Notes: generated by a model not told the origin, from the sequence alone. DNA of 64,000 nt from Marinobacter sp050379415 (GCF_050379415.1 NZ_JBNRLS010000005.1:124001-188000), one strand, 5' to 3'. Positions 39,895-49,023 are shown, counted from the first letter of the stretch. Made by a program: numbers and translations.

Positions 39895-40329
39895 TTAGTC
39901 CTCGACTTTACCGCCCGCTGCAGCAATTGCCTCGCGTGCGCCTTTGGTGACCCGCAGGCCCTTCACGGTTACCGGACGGCTCAGTTCGCCGGACAGGATA
40001 ACCTTGGCTTCACGGATCTCTTCACGGATCACGTCAGCTTTCTTCAGGGCTTCCAGATCAACCACATCGCCTTCAACCTTCGCCAGCTCAGTCAGGCGAA
40101 TCTCGGCAACATAACGCTGCTGACGGGAAGTGAAACCAAACTTCGGCAGACGACGGGCCAGCGGCTGCTGACCGCCCTCGAAACCGGGAGCTACGGTACC
40201 ACCGGAGCGGGACTTCAGACCCTTGTGACCACGACCACCGGTCTTACCGAGGCCGCTACCGATACCACGACCAACGCGCTTGGCGTCCGGACGTGAACCG
40301 GGTTCTGGAGCAAGTTCGTTCAGACGCAT
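39895..40329 (-). CDS. rplO: 50S ribosomal protein L15
   Basis: 144 residues from the ATG at 40329, with GGAG eight bases upstream; an open frame to 40344 overlaps rpmD. It starts MRLNELAPEPGSRPDAKRVGRGIGSGLGKT, the glycine/arginine-rich L15 signature that penetrates 23S rRNA. It is preceded by rpmD with one base between them and followed by secY. Confidence 0.98.
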   Translation of the reverse strand: MRLNELAPEPGSRPDAKRVGRGIGSGLGKTGGRGHKGLKSRSGGTVAPGFEGGQQPLARRLPKFGFTSRQQRYVAEIRLTELAKVEGDVVDLEALKKADVIREEIREAKVILSGELSRPVTVKGLRVTKGAREAIAAAGGKVED

Positions 40330-40330
40330 C

Positions 40331-40519
40331 TTAGTTCTCCTCAACCCGTACCAGGTAATTTACCCGGTTGATCATGCCGCGGATGGAAGGAGTATCTTCC
40401 AGCTCTACGGTCTGACCGATTTTACGAAGACCCAGGCCCTTCACACACAACTTGTGCTTGGGCTGACAGCTGATAGGGCTGCGGGTCAGTGTAACCTTGA
40501 TTGTTTTCGCGTTCGCCAT
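40331..40519 (-). CDS. rpmD: 50S ribosomal protein L30
   Basis: 62 residues from the ATG at 40519 (start MANAKTIKVTLTRSPIS); upstream in-frame codons belong to the end of rpsE. GLGLRKIGQTVELEDTPSIRGMINRVNYLV is the complete L30 fold. It is four bases after rpsE and one base before rplO. Confidence 0.97.
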   Translation of the reverse strand: MANAKTIKVTLTRSPISCQPKHKLCVKGLGLRKIGQTVELEDTPSIRGMINRVNYLVRVEEN

Positions 40520-40523
40520 GACT

Positions 40524-41024
40524 TCAACCCAGAATATCTTCCACGGATTTACCGCGCTTGGCTGCAACGTCCTCAGGCGCCTTCATGGCCTGGAGACCCT
40601 TGATAGTGGAACGTACCACGTTCACCGGGTTGGTAGACCCGTAACACTTGGACAGTACGTTCTGCACACCCGCGACTTCCAGAACCGCACGCATCGCACC
40701 ACCGGCGATGATACCGGTACCTTCGGATGCCGGCTGCATGTAGACCTTGGAGCCACCATGCTGAGCCCGGACCGGGTACTGCAGAGTGGTGCCGTCCAGC
40801 GCCACATCTACCATGTTCTTTCGTGCAGCTTCCATGGCCTTCTGGATGGCAACCGGAACTTCCCGGGCCTTACCACGGCCGAAGCCAACGCGACCTTTAC
40901 CATCACCCACTACAGTCAGTGCGGTGAAGGCGAAAATACGGCCACCTTTTACAACCTTGGCGACTCGGTTGACCTGAACCAGCTTCTCCTGGAGCTCAGG
41001 CGCCTTCTGTTCGTTAACGCTCAT
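40524..41024 (-). CDS. rpsE: 30S ribosomal protein S5
   Basis: 166 residues from the ATG at 41024 with GAGG and GGAG upstream; a GTG at 41033 would overlap these signals. VNRVAKVVKGGRIFAFTALTVVGDGKGRVGFG is the double-stranded RNA-binding domain and contains the wild-type KGGR loop linked to spectinomycin response. S5 helps translational fidelity and mRNA unwinding at the entry site. Confidence 0.97.
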   Translation of the reverse strand: MSVNEQKAPELQEKLVQVNRVAKVVKGGRIFAFTALTVVGDGKGRVGFGRGKAREVPVAIQKAMEAARKNMVDVALDGTTLQYPVRAQHGGSKVYMQPASEGTGIIAGGAMRAVLEVAGVQNVLSKCYGSTNPVNVVRSTIKGLQAMKAPEDVAAKRGKSVEDILG

Positions 41025-41036
41025 CTTCTCCACCTC

Positions 41037-41384
41037 TTAGAATTGCAAGCCAGCTTCACGGGCAGCGTCGGCCAGAGCCTGGACGCGACCGTGATAACGG
41101 TAACCGGAACGGTCAAACGCAACCTTCTCAACGCCAGCCGCCTTGGCACGCTCAGCGATCAGCTGACCGACCTTCTTGGCAGCATCCACGTTACCGGTTG
41201 CGCCCTGGCGCAGTTCCTTATCCAACGTGGAGGCAGAGGCCAGCACCTTGCTGCCGTCTGCAGTAGTGACCTGGGCGTACATGTGACGCGGAGTGCGGTG
41301 AACGCACAGACGATCAGTACCCAGTTCACGGATCTTCATGCGCACTTTGCGTGCGCGACGCAATCTTTCGTTATTCGCGCTCAT
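41037..41384 (-). CDS. rplR: 50S ribosomal protein L18
   Basis: 115 residues. A basic N-terminus (NERLRRARKVRMKIREL) and FDRSGYRYHGRVQALADAAREAGLQF at the end match L18, which binds 5S rRNA with L5 and L25. It lies 12 bases before rpsE and nine after rplF. Confidence 0.98.
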   Translation of the reverse strand: MSANNERLRRARKVRMKIRELGTDRLCVHRTPRHMYAQVTTADGSKVLASASTLDKELRQGATGNVDAAKKVGQLIAERAKAAGVEKVAFDRSGYRYHGRVQALADAAREAGLQF

Positions 41385-41393
41385 AGTCCCGCC

Positions 41394-41927
41394 TTATTTC
41401 TTCTTGGCTTCTTTGCGTCTGACCTGCTCATCCGCATAACGAACACCCTTGCCCTTATAAGGCTCGGGCGGACGGAACGCGCGGATTTCAGCAGCGACCT
41501 GGCCAACCTGTTGCTTGTCGATACCGCGAATCACGACTTCCGTGTTGGACGGAGTCTCGGCGGTAACACCCTCGGGCAGCTCGTACTCGACCGGGTGAGA
41601 AAAACCCAGTGTCAGGTTGAGCTTCTTACCCTGCGCCTGGGCACGGTAACCTACACCCGTCAGCGTAAGCCTGCGCTCCCAACCTGTAGAAACGCCGGTG
41701 ACCATGTTGTTAATCAGAGCACGGGTCGTACCAGCAAGAGCACGGGACTGTTTTGCACCATTGCGGGCTTCAAAGCGCAGAACGTTCTCTTCCTGCTTTA
41801 CTTCAACCGCCTGGTGAATGGTGAATTGAAGCGCTCCCTTGGAACCCTTCACGTTAATTTCCTGTCCGTTCAGCTTAACCTCAACACCGGAAGGCAGCAC
41901 GACAGGATTATTGGCAACCCTGGACAT
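41394..41927 (-). CDS. rplF: 50S ribosomal protein L6
   Basis: 177 residues, the E. coli length. The two-domain repeat starts MSRVANNPVVLPSGVEVKLNG and ends RPPEPYKGKGVRYADEQVRRKEAKKK, the conserved YKGKG segment contacting 23S rRNA near the factor-binding site. Spacing to both neighbours is about ten bases. Confidence 0.98.
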   Translation of the reverse strand: MSRVANNPVVLPSGVEVKLNGQEINVKGSKGALQFTIHQAVEVKQEENVLRFEARNGAKQSRALAGTTRALINNMVTGVSTGWERRLTLTGVGYRAQAQGKKLNLTLGFSHPVEYELPEGVTAETPSNTEVVIRGIDKQQVGQVAAEIRAFRPPEPYKGKGVRYADEQVRRKEAKKK

Positions 41928-41936
41928 GTGTATCTC

Positions 41937-42329
41937 CTAGAATACGGTGCAGATGACTTCGCCACCCACGCCGGCAGCTCGTGCGGCGCGGTCTGTCATA
42001 ACGCCCTTGGACGTTGAGACAATCGCGACTCCCAAACCACCGGATACTTTCGGCAGTTCCCCAGCGCCCTTGTACTGGCGCAGACTCGGACGGCTGACCC
42101 GCTTGATCTCTTCAATAACCGGCTTACCACCGAAGTACTTCAGAGTAATTGTCAGCTCGGGCTTCGCGTCAGCTGAAACAGAGAAATCTTCAACGTAGCC
42201 TTCGTCCTTCAGGACCTGGGCTACGGAGATCTTCATTTTTGAAGACGGCATCGTAACGTCTGCTTTGGATGCCATCTGGGCATTACGGATACGGGTAATC
42301 ATATCCGCAAGCGTGTCTTGCATACTCAT
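41937..42329 (-). CDS. rpsH: 30S ribosomal protein S8
   Basis: 130 residues from the ATG at 42329 (start MSMQDTLADMITRIRNAQ, GGAG about 11 bases upstream); the frame to 42386 is non-coding. The C-terminal VSTSKGVMTDRAARAAGVGGEVICTVF is diagnostic. S8 is a primary 16S rRNA binder and in E. coli the repressor of the spc operon. Confidence 0.97.
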   Translation of the reverse strand: MSMQDTLADMITRIRNAQMASKADVTMPSSKMKISVAQVLKDEGYVEDFSVSADAKPELTITLKYFGGKPVIEEIKRVSRPSLRQYKGAGELPKVSGGLGVAIVSTSKGVMTDRAARAAGVGGEVICTVF

Positions 42330-42417
42330 TGGTATGAGGCTCCTGATCTTTTTAGTTGTGCAGCGGCTTGCCGCACCGCTTACCAACAGGCACCTGACCG
42401 AAGTCAGGCGGCCTATC

Positions 42418-42723
42418 TTACCAGCTTGCCTTGGTCAGGCCCGGAACGTCACCACGCATGCCGTATTCACGGAGCTTGATCCGTGACAATTCGAACTTGC
42501 GCAGAACGCCGTGGGGACGACCAGTCACCTGGCAACGATTACGAAGACGCGAAGGAGAAGCATCACGAGGAAGCTGTTGAAGCTTCATCTGTGCGTCCCA
42601 ACGCTCGTCGTCGCTGGTATTCGGGTTCTTGATAATCGCCTTGAGCTCCGCACGCTTGGCTGCGTATTTTGCAACCGTCTTTTCGCGCTTGAGCTCACGC
42701 TGTTTCATGGAAACCTTAGCCAT
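42418..42723 (-). CDS. rpsN: 30S ribosomal protein S14
   Basis: 101 residues, the long form without the CxxC zinc pairs. It starts MAKVSMKQRELKREKTVAKYA and ends RIKLREYGMRGDVPGLTKASW. S14 lies in the 30S head. An 88-base gap to rpsH is the longest inside the spc operon before rpmJ. Confidence 0.98.
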   Translation of the reverse strand: MAKVSMKQRELKREKTVAKYAAKRAELKAIIKNPNTSDDERWDAQMKLQQLPRDASPSRLRNRCQVTGRPHGVLRKFELSRIKLREYGMRGDVPGLTKASW

Positions 42724-42735
42724 GTCTCTCGTTCC

Positions 42736-43275
42736 TTATTTCTTGAACGGAAAGCCGAAGGCTTTCAGCAGTTCGCGACCTTCGTCGTCGGTACCGGCAG
42801 TAGTGGTGATGGTGATGTCCAGACCACGGATCTTGTCGACCTTGTCGTACTCGATCTCGGGGAAAATGATCTGCTCACGCACACCCATGCTGTAGTTACC
42901 GCGCCCGTCGAAGGACTTGGGGTTCAGACCGCGGAAGTCACGAATGCGGGGAACCGCAATGTGAACCAGACGATCAAAGAATTCCCACATGCGCTCGCCG
43001 CGCAGGGTAACCTTGCAGCCGATAGGCCAGCCTTCACGGATTTTGAAACCCGCGACGGACTTACGTGCCTTGGTGACAACCGCCTTTTGGCCTGCCAGGC
43101 GCTCAAGATCCGCCACGGCATTCTCAATCAGCTTCTTGTCACCAACCGCTTCGCCGACACCCATGTTCAGGGTGATCTTTTCGATACGCGGCACCTGCAT
43201 CACGTTCTTGTAGCCGAACTCTTTCTGCAGGGCGGGTACCACTTCCTGACTGTATTGCTCTTTACTGTTTAGCAT
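42736..43275 (-). CDS. rplE: 50S ribosomal protein L5
   Basis: 179 residues from the ATG at 43275 (MLNSKEQYSQEVVPALQKEFGY), the E. coli length; a start 12 bases earlier would run into rplX. VPRIEKITLNMGVGEA and TTAGTDDEGRELLKAFGFPFKK are diagnostic. L5 binds 5S rRNA and touches P-site tRNA. Confidence 0.97.
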   Translation of the reverse strand: MLNSKEQYSQEVVPALQKEFGYKNVMQVPRIEKITLNMGVGEAVGDKKLIENAVADLERLAGQKAVVTKARKSVAGFKIREGWPIGCKVTLRGERMWEFFDRLVHIAVPRIRDFRGLNPKSFDGRGNYSMGVREQIIFPEIEYDKVDKIRGLDITITTTAGTDDEGRELLKAFGFPFKK

Positions 43276-43290
43276 CGTAACCACCACCGC

Positions 43291-43611
43291 TTACTGGTTA
43301 TCGACAGCTTCGTTCGTGGACTTGAAGATCCGCACTTTGCTGCCGTCTTCCTTCACCTGAAAGCCGACACGATCGGCTTTGCCGGTCTGCGGATTAAAGA
43401 TAGCCACGTTGGAAACCTGGATAGGTGCTTCTTTCTCGACGATGCCACCCGGGGTGCCCAGCATCGGGTTCGGCTTGGTGTGCTTCTTCATCATGTTGAT
43501 GCCAGAAACAAGCACTCGGCCATCGTCCTGAACCTTCAGGACTTTACCACGTTTGCCTTTGTCTTTGCCCGTGGTGACGATTACTTCGTCATCTCGTTTG
43601 ATCTTTTTCAT
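43291..43611 (-). CDS. rplX: 50S ribosomal protein L24
   Basis: 106 residues. It starts MKKIKRDDEVIVTTGKDKGKRGKV, a KOW motif, and carries NMMKKHTKPNPMLGTPGGIVEKEAPI. L24 starts 50S assembly. It lies 15 bases before rplE. Confidence 0.98.
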   Translation of the reverse strand: MKKIKRDDEVIVTTGKDKGKRGKVLKVQDDGRVLVSGINMMKKHTKPNPMLGTPGGIVEKEAPIQVSNVAIFNPQTGKADRVGFQVKEDGSKVRIFKSTNEAVDNQ

Positions 43612-43628
43612 AACCGGCCTCTGGTCCT

Positions 43629-43997
43629 TTAAAGTACTTCGGGTGCCAGTGAGATAATTTTCATGAACTTCTCATTACGCAGTTCACGGGTAACCGGTCC
43701 GAAGATACGGGTACCAATCGGTGCGTCCTGATTGTTCAGAAGTACCGCCGCGTTACCGTCAAAGCGGATCAGGGATCCGTCCGGACGACGAACACCCTTG
43801 CGGGTGCGCACGACCACAGCTTTCAGGACCTGGCCTTTCTTCACCTTACCGCGGGGGATGGCTTCCTTGACGGTCACCTTGATGATATCCCCCACGCTGG
43901 CATAACGCCGATGTGAACCGCCCAGGACCTTGATGCACTGAACCTGGCGTGCACCACTGTTGTCCGCGACTTCAAGCATTGTTTGAGTCTGAATCAT
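43629..43997 (-). CDS. rplN: 50S ribosomal protein L14
   Basis: 122 residues. MIQTQTMLEVADNSGARQVQCIKVLGG and GTRIFGPVTRELRNEKFMKIISLAPEVL are universal L14 sequences. L14 lies at the subunit interface. It is taken as the first gene of the spc operon; only 18 bases separate it from rpsQ and no new promoter is seen, so transcription probably continues from the S10 operon. Confidence 0.98.
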   Translation of the reverse strand: MIQTQTMLEVADNSGARQVQCIKVLGGSHRRYASVGDIIKVTVKEAIPRGKVKKGQVLKAVVVRTRKGVRRPDGSLIRFDGNAAVLLNNQDAPIGTRIFGPVTRELRNEKFMKIISLAPEVL

Positions 43998-44015
43998 GGT
44001 TGTTCTCCGGGCGAA

Positions 44016-44282
44016 TTACACCTTGGATGCACGTTCGGTAACTTCCACCAGAGCCCAGCTCTTGGTCTTGGAGACCGGACGGGTTTCCTGGATCGTTACA
44101 GTGTCACCGATGTTGCACTGATTACTCTCATCGTGAGCGTGAATCTTGGTAGAGCGCTTCATGTACTTACCGTACAGCGGATGCTTCACCTGACGCTCGA
44201 CCAGAACCACGATGGACTTGTCCATCTTGTTGCTCACGACCTTCCCGCTCAGAGTTCTGGCAGTTTGGGTAGCTTCGGTCAT
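44016..44282 (-). CDS. rpsQ: 30S ribosomal protein S17
   Basis: 88 residues. ARTLSGKVVSNKMDKSIVVLVERQVKHPLYGKY and GDTVTIQETRPVSKTKSWALVEV are the S17 OB fold, a primary 16S rRNA binder. It is the last gene of the S10 operon and starts one base after rpmC. Confidence 0.98.
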   Translation of the reverse strand: MTEATQTARTLSGKVVSNKMDKSIVVLVERQVKHPLYGKYMKRSTKIHAHDESNQCNIGDTVTIQETRPVSKTKSWALVEVTERASKV

Positions 44283-44283
44283 G

Positions 44284-44475
44284 TCACTGTCCTGCCTTTT
44301 CGTTCAATACTGTTTTCACGCGAGCGATGTCGCGCTTCACCTTGCCGAGAAGGTGAGACTGATTCAGCTGACCTGTCGCCTTGCGCATGCGCAGGTTGAA
44401 CTGCTCCTTCAGGAGGTCGATCAGCTCTTTGTTCAGCTCCTCGACTGACTTTTCACGCAGCTCTGTTGCTTTCAT
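44284..44475 (-). CDS. rpmC: 50S ribosomal protein L29
   Basis: 63 residues from the ATG at 44475, which shares its A with the rplP stop (TGATG). [22 protein letters not shown] and [13 protein letters not shown] form the two-helix hairpin of L29 at the tunnel exit, part of the SRP and trigger-factor docking site. Confidence 0.97.
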
Positions 44476-44888
44476 CACATCACCGTCCTCGTTACAAAGG
44501 TGGTCTGTACCGGCAGTTTGGCCGCTGCGAGTGTGAAGGCTTCGCGTGCTACGTCTTCAGCAACACCTTCCATCTCGTAGAGCATGCGGCCTGGCTGGAT
44601 TTCAGCCACCCAATACTCGACAGAACCCTTACCTTTACCCATTCGAACTTCAAGCGGTTTGCTGGAGATCGGCTTGTCCGGGAACACCCGGATCCAGATC
44701 TTCCCGCCCCGCTTGATGCGACGAGTCATGGTACGACGCGCTGCCTCAATCTGGCGCGCAGTTATACGCCCACGGCTGGTCGCCTTCAATCCGTATTCAC
44801 CGAAGCTCACCTTGTTGGCGCGGTGCGCAAGACCGGTGTTACGGCCTTTCATTACCTTGCGGAATTTGGTGCGTTTTGGTTGCAGCAT
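44475..44888 (-). CDS. rplP: 50S ribosomal protein L16
   Basis: 137 residues. It starts [19 protein letters not shown] and includes [35 protein letters not shown]16 shapes the A-site tRNA elbow and the peptidyl transferase region. It lies 12 bases after rpsC and overlaps rpmC by one base. Confidence 0.98.
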
Positions 44889-44900
44889 AAGAGTGCCCCT

Positions 44901-45584
44901 TTACTTAGAACCTTTCTTCCCAGAGGCTTTCTTGTCAGCACGGACCTGCTCCATACCACCAAGAATCTCACCTTTGAAGATCCATACCTTGACGCCGATT
45001 ACGCCGTAGGTGGTATGCGCTTCGTAGGTTGCGTAATCAATGTCTGCACGCAGTGTGTGCAGAGGTACACGACCTTCGCGATACCACTCGGAACGTGCGA
45101 TTTCAGCACCCCCAAGACGACCGCCTACCTGGATCTTGATACCCTTGGCGCCCTGACGCATGGCGTTCTGTACCGCGCGCTTCATGGCGCGACGGAACAT
45201 CACACGACGCTCGAGCTGACCGGCAACGTTCTGCGCTACCAGGCGGGCATCCAGGTCCGGCTTGCGGACTTCCTCGATGTTGATGTGCACAGGCACACCC
45301 ATCATGTCGCTTACTTCGCGACGCAGACGGTCAACATCTTCACCCTTCTTGCCGATAACAATACCGGGACGGGCTGTATGGATCGTGATCCGGGCGTTCT
45401 GAGCCGGGCGCTCGATCACAATCTTGCTGACAGACGCCTTAACCAGACGCTTGTCCAGGAACTCACGAACCTGAATATCATTCAGCAGGTTCCTGGAGTA
45501 TTCCTTCTTGTCGGCATACCAGACTGAGTTGTGCTCTTTGATCACACCCAGGCGAATGCCGGTTGGATTTACTTTATGACCCAT
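44901..45584 (-). CDS. rpsC: 30S ribosomal protein S3
   Basis: 227 residues. MGHKVNPTGIRLGVIKEHNSVWYADK, the KH motif around IVIGKKGEDVDRLRREV and the C-terminal GVIGVKVWIFKGEILGG identify S3, which lines the mRNA entry channel. Spacing to rplV is 11 bases. Confidence 0.98.
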   Translation of the reverse strand: MGHKVNPTGIRLGVIKEHNSVWYADKKEYSRNLLNDIQVREFLDKRLVKASVSKIVIERPAQNARITIHTARPGIVIGKKGEDVDRLRREVSDMMGVPVHINIEEVRKPDLDARLVAQNVAGQLERRVMFRRAMKRAVQNAMRQGAKGIKIQVGGRLGGAEIARSEWYREGRVPLHTLRADIDYATYEAHTTYGVIGVKVWIFKGEILGGMEQVRADKKASGKKGSK

Positions 45585-45595
45585 CTGAGCATCTC

Positions 45596-45928
45596 CTACT
45601 TGTCGGCGACCTTGACGGTGATATGACAGGTGCGCTTGAAAATACGGTCAGCGCGCCCCTTGGCTCGAGCTTTGATTCGCTTGAGCGTCGGGCCCTCATC
45701 CACCATCACGGTGGAAACCCGCAGATCATCTACGTCCAGACCTTCGTTATGCTCAGCGTTGGCAATGGCGGATTCAAGAGCTTTCTTGATCACAACCGCT
45801 GCCTTCTTCGGGCTGAAAGTCAGAATGTTCAGGGCGTCCTCAACAGCCTTGCCGCGTACCTGGTCAGCGACAAGACGCGCTTTTTGAGCTGAGAGGCGAG
45901 CGCCCTTGTACTTGGCTGCTACTTCCAT
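45596..45928 (-). CDS. rplV: 50S ribosomal protein L22
   Basis: 110 residues from the ATG at 45928 (GAGG upstream), the E. coli length; the frame farther upstream overlaps rpsS. It starts MEVAAKYKGARLSAQKARLVADQVRG; the loop GPTLKRIKARAKGRADRI reaches into the exit tunnel and is wild-type in appearance. Confidence 0.97.
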   Translation of the reverse strand: MEVAAKYKGARLSAQKARLVADQVRGKAVEDALNILTFSPKKAAVVIKKALESAIANAEHNEGLDVDDLRVSTVMVDEGPTLKRIKARAKGRADRIFKRTCHITVKVADK

Positions 45929-45944
45929 TTCTATTACCTCAGAA

Positions 45945-46220
45945 TCAGCGTTTAGCTTTCTTGTCGGCCGCATGACCACGATAAGTACGCGTTGCCGCGA
46001 ACTCACCCAGCTTATGCCCCACCATATCTTCGGTGACATAAACCGGCACGTGCTGCTTGCCGTTGTGGACTGCAATGGTCAGGCCTACCATCTCCGGAAA
46101 GACTGTTGACCGGCGGGACCAGGTTTTAATGGGCCGCTTGTCGTTAGCTTCCAGAGCTGCCTCGACCTTCTTCAACAGATGCAGGTCTATAAAAGGACCT
46201 TTCTTCAAAGAACGTGGCAC
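45945..46220 (-). CDS. rpsS: 30S ribosomal protein S19
   Basis: 91 residues. MPRSLKKGPFIDLHLLKKVE and HNGKQHVPVYVTEDMVGHKLGEFAATRTYRGHAADKKAKR are standard S19. It sits in the 30S head beside S13. It follows rplB by 24 bases. Confidence 0.98.
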   Translation of the reverse strand: MPRSLKKGPFIDLHLLKKVEAALEANDKRPIKTWSRRSTVFPEMVGLTIAVHNGKQHVPVYVTEDMVGHKLGEFAATRTYRGHAADKKAKR

Positions 46221-46244
46221 AGCAAATTACCTCTATGTAGTCGT

Positions 46245-47072
46245 TTACTTGGCCGAACGACGACGTACTATCATCTTGTCAGTACGCTTGTTCTTACGAG
46301 TCTTATGCCCTTTGGTCGGAACACCCCACGGAGTAACCGGGTGACGTCCGCCAGAGGTACGCCCTTCACCACCACCATGCGGGTGGTCAACTGGGTTCAT
46401 AGCAACACCACGTACTGTTGGCCGTTTGCCGCGCCAACGTGATGCACCCGCTTTACCAAGTTGCTTGAGGCTGTGCTCGCTGTTGGATACTTCACCCAGC
46501 GTGGCACGGCAATCTACAAGCACCTTTCGCATTTCACCTGAACGCAGGCGGATGGTGGCATATGCACCTTCCCGAGCAACCAGCTGTACGGATGCGCCCG
46601 CGGAGCGAGCCAGCTGGGCACCTTTGCCAGGCTTGAGTTCGACGCAATGGATCACGGAACCGACCGGAATGTTCCGGAGCGGCAGAGTGGAACCCACCTT
46701 GATCGGCGCGTCGATACCGGAGCGCACCGGATCACCGATCTGCATACCCTTGGGAGCGATGATGTAGCGACGCTCGCCATCGGCGTACTTCAGCAGTGCA
46801 ATGTGCGCAGAGCGGTTCGGATCGTATTCCAGGCGCTCAATGACCGCCGGGATACCATCTTTGGTCCGCTTGAAATCGATAACACGGTAGTGCTTCTTGT
46901 GACCACCACCAATGTGACGGGTGGTGATGCGACCGAAATGGTTACGACCACCCGATTTGCTCAGAGTTTCTACCAACGGCTCGTAGGGGCGCCCCTTGTG
47001 CAGATCCGGGTTGTAAAGCTTTACAACGTGGCGGCGTCCGGCAGATGTTGGTTTGGTTTTGACGATCGGCAT
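46245..47072 (-). CDS. rplB: 50S ribosomal protein L2
   Basis: 275 residues. It starts MPIVKTKPTSAGRRHVVKL, and the C-terminal VRGVAMNPVDHPHGGGEGRTSGG contains the conserved histidine region near the peptidyl transferase centre. L2 is needed for subunit joining. It lies 17 bases after rplW. Confidence 0.99.
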   Translation of the reverse strand: MPIVKTKPTSAGRRHVVKLYNPDLHKGRPYEPLVETLSKSGGRNHFGRITTRHIGGGHKKHYRVIDFKRTKDGIPAVIERLEYDPNRSAHIALLKYADGERRYIIAPKGMQIGDPVRSGIDAPIKVGSTLPLRNIPVGSVIHCVELKPGKGAQLARSAGASVQLVAREGAYATIRLRSGEMRKVLVDCRATLGEVSNSEHSLKQLGKAGASRWRGKRPTVRGVAMNPVDHPHGGGEGRTSGGRHPVTPWGVPTKGHKTRKNKRTDKMIVRRRSAK

Positions 47073-47089
47073 ATTACGACCCCTTTACC

Positions 47090-47383
47090 TTATTCCACAT
47101 CCAGAAAATCGATGTCCTGACCTTCTGCCAGCTTTACGTAAGCCTTACGAATGTCATTACGCTTGCCGAATCCGCGGATAGTGCGCTTGAGCTTACCCTT
47201 GCGGTTCAGAACCTGAACACCTTCTACGGTGACGTTGAACAGTTGCTCAACGGCTTTCTTGATCTCCGGCTTGGTTGCGTCAGGCGCTACACGAAACACA
47301 ACCTGACCTCGCTCTGCCGCCAGAGACGCTTTCTCTGATACGTGAGGTCCGAGCAGGACCTTGTAAATACGTTCCTGATTCAT
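47090..47383 (-). CDS. rplW: 50S ribosomal protein L23
   Basis: 97 residues. MNQERIYKVLLGPHVSEKASL and NVTVEGVQVLNRKGKLKRTIRGFGKRNDIRKAYVKL match L23, the trigger-factor and SRP dock at the tunnel exit. The ATG overlaps the rplD stop by four bases (ATGA). Confidence 0.98.
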   Translation of the reverse strand: MNQERIYKVLLGPHVSEKASLAAERGQVVFRVAPDATKPEIKKAVEQLFNVTVEGVQVLNRKGKLKRTIRGFGKRNDIRKAYVKLAEGQDIDFLDVE

Positions 47384-47985
47384 CCCAGCATCTCCTCGAT
47401 CTTCTTCAGAGCGGGAACAGTCACCACGACTTTCTCGAAGGCAACCAGGCTGACCGGATCCAGGCCTGCGACATCGCGAACATCCACGTGGGGAATGTTG
47501 CGGGAGGCCAGATGCAGGTTCTGCTCGACGTTGTCGGACAGGATCAGCGCGTTGGATACACCGATGTCCTTCAGCTTGGCATTGAAGGCCTTGGTCTTCG
47601 GGCTTTCGACGTTCATGTCGTCAACCACCACCAGACGCTCCTGACGCACCAGCTCCGAGAAAATGGAGCGCATGGCCGCACGGTACATCTTGCGGTTGAC
47701 CTTCTGCTCAAAGTCGCGGGGCTTGGCGGCAAAAGTCACACCGCCAGAGCGCCAGATCGGGCTACGAATGGTACCCGCGCGGGCACGACCGGTGCCCTTC
47801 TGACGCCAGGGCTTCTTGCCACCGCCACTGACTTCGGAACGTGTCTTCTGAGCCTTGGTACCCTGACGACCCGCTGCCATGTAGGCAGTGACCACCTGGT
47901 GAACCAGGGACTCGTTGAAATCTTTGGCGAACGTAGCGTCGGAAACAGAGATTCCCTTGCCGCTACCAGTAATTGTCAATTCCAT
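47380..47985 (-). CDS. rplD: 50S ribosomal protein L4
   Basis: 201 residues. KTRSEVSGGGKKPWRQKGTGRARAGTIRSPIWRSGG is the loop that reaches the exit tunnel. In E. coli L4 also represses the S10 operon through a long leader; that leader is not present here in its E. coli length. It lies 11 bases after rplC. Confidence 0.98.
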   Translation of the reverse strand: MELTITGSGKGISVSDATFAKDFNESLVHQVVTAYMAAGRQGTKAQKTRSEVSGGGKKPWRQKGTGRARAGTIRSPIWRSGGVTFAAKPRDFEQKVNRKMYRAAMRSIFSELVRQERLVVVDDMNVESPKTKAFNAKLKDIGVSNALILSDNVEQNLHLASRNIPHVDVRDVAGLDPVSLVAFEKVVVTVPALKKIEEMLG

Positions 47986-47996
47986 CGCACCGCTCC

Positions 47997-48635
47997 TCAG
48001 GCTTTGACTGCAGGCTTGATGACAACGTCGCCGCCAGTTGCGCCGGGGACGGCACCACTTACCAGCAGCAGGTTGCGCTCGGCGTCGACACGGACGATCT
48101 TCAGGTTCTGCACGGTGACCTGTGCGTTACCCATCTGGCCCGCCATCTTCTTGCCCTTGAACACCTTGCCCGGGGTCTGGTTCTGACCAATGGAACCCGG
48201 TGCACGGTGAGACAGGGAGTTACCGTGAGTAGCGTCTTGCATGGAGAAGTTCCAGCGCTTAACACCACCCTGGAAGCCCTTACCCTTGGACTGACCGGTG
48301 GCGTCAACCATCTGGCCATCTTCAAAGACAGAGGCAGAAATCTCGCCGCCAGCGGCCAGATCTTCACCTTCACCATCTGCCAGACGGAATTCCCACACGC
48401 CACGACCGGCTTCGACGCCCGCCTTGGCGAAGTGACCTGCTTCCGCCTTGGTTACACGAGAGGAACGACGGCTGCCTACAGTTACCTGAACGGCACGATA
48501 ACCATCGCTTTCTAGAGTTTTCAGCTGGGTAATGCGGTTGGGCTCAACCTCGATTACCGTTACGGGCAGCGCCTGCCCATCTTCCGTAAAAATACGGGTC
48601 ATACCGGCCTTGCGACCGACAACACCAATTGCCAT
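47997..48635 (-). CDS. rplC: 50S ribosomal protein L3
   Basis: 212 residues. It starts MAIGVVGRKAGMTRIFTEDG. MQDATHGNSLSHRAPGSIGQNQTPGKVFKG contains the glutamine normally methylated by PrmB and the extension toward the peptidyl transferase centre. It lies 76 bases after rpsJ. Confidence 0.98.
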   Translation of the reverse strand: MAIGVVGRKAGMTRIFTEDGQALPVTVIEVEPNRITQLKTLESDGYRAVQVTVGSRRSSRVTKAEAGHFAKAGVEAGRGVWEFRLADGEGEDLAAGGEISASVFEDGQMVDATGQSKGKGFQGGVKRWNFSMQDATHGNSLSHRAPGSIGQNQTPGKVFKGKKMAGQMGNAQVTVQNLKIVRVDAERNLLLVSGAVPGATGGDVVIKPAVKA

Positions 48636-48711
48636 GTTTCACCTCTTAAGTGTACGGGGCTCGCACCCTCTATGGCCTTATGACAGTTACACAGACTAAT
48701 ACCGGGCGGTA

Positions 48712-49023
48712 TTAGCCGAGGCTGATCTGAACGTCTACACCTGCTGCCAGGTCCAGTTTCATCAGAGCATCCACTGTCTTCTCCGTCGGCTCAACGATGT
48801 CGAGCAGACGCTTATGCGTACGAATTTCATACTGATCGCGCGCGTCCTTGTTGACGTGCGGAGAGATCAATACTGTGTACTTTTCCTTCCGCGTCGGCAG
48901 AGGAATCGGGCCACGCACCTGAGCGCCGGTCCGCTTGGCGGTATCGACGATCTCCTGCGTGGACTGGTCGATCAGGCGATAATCAAACGCCTTCAACCGA
49001 ATTCGAATTTTTTGGCTTTGCAT
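48712..49023 (-). CDS. rpsJ: 30S ribosomal protein S10 (NusE)
   Basis: 103 residues: [21 protein letters not shown], then [37 protein letters not shown]10 works in the 30S head and as NusE in antitermination. It is the first gene of the S10 operon, behind an excellent promoter and a leader of only about 55 bases. GGAG lies 11 bases before the ATG, somewhat far. Confidence 0.98.
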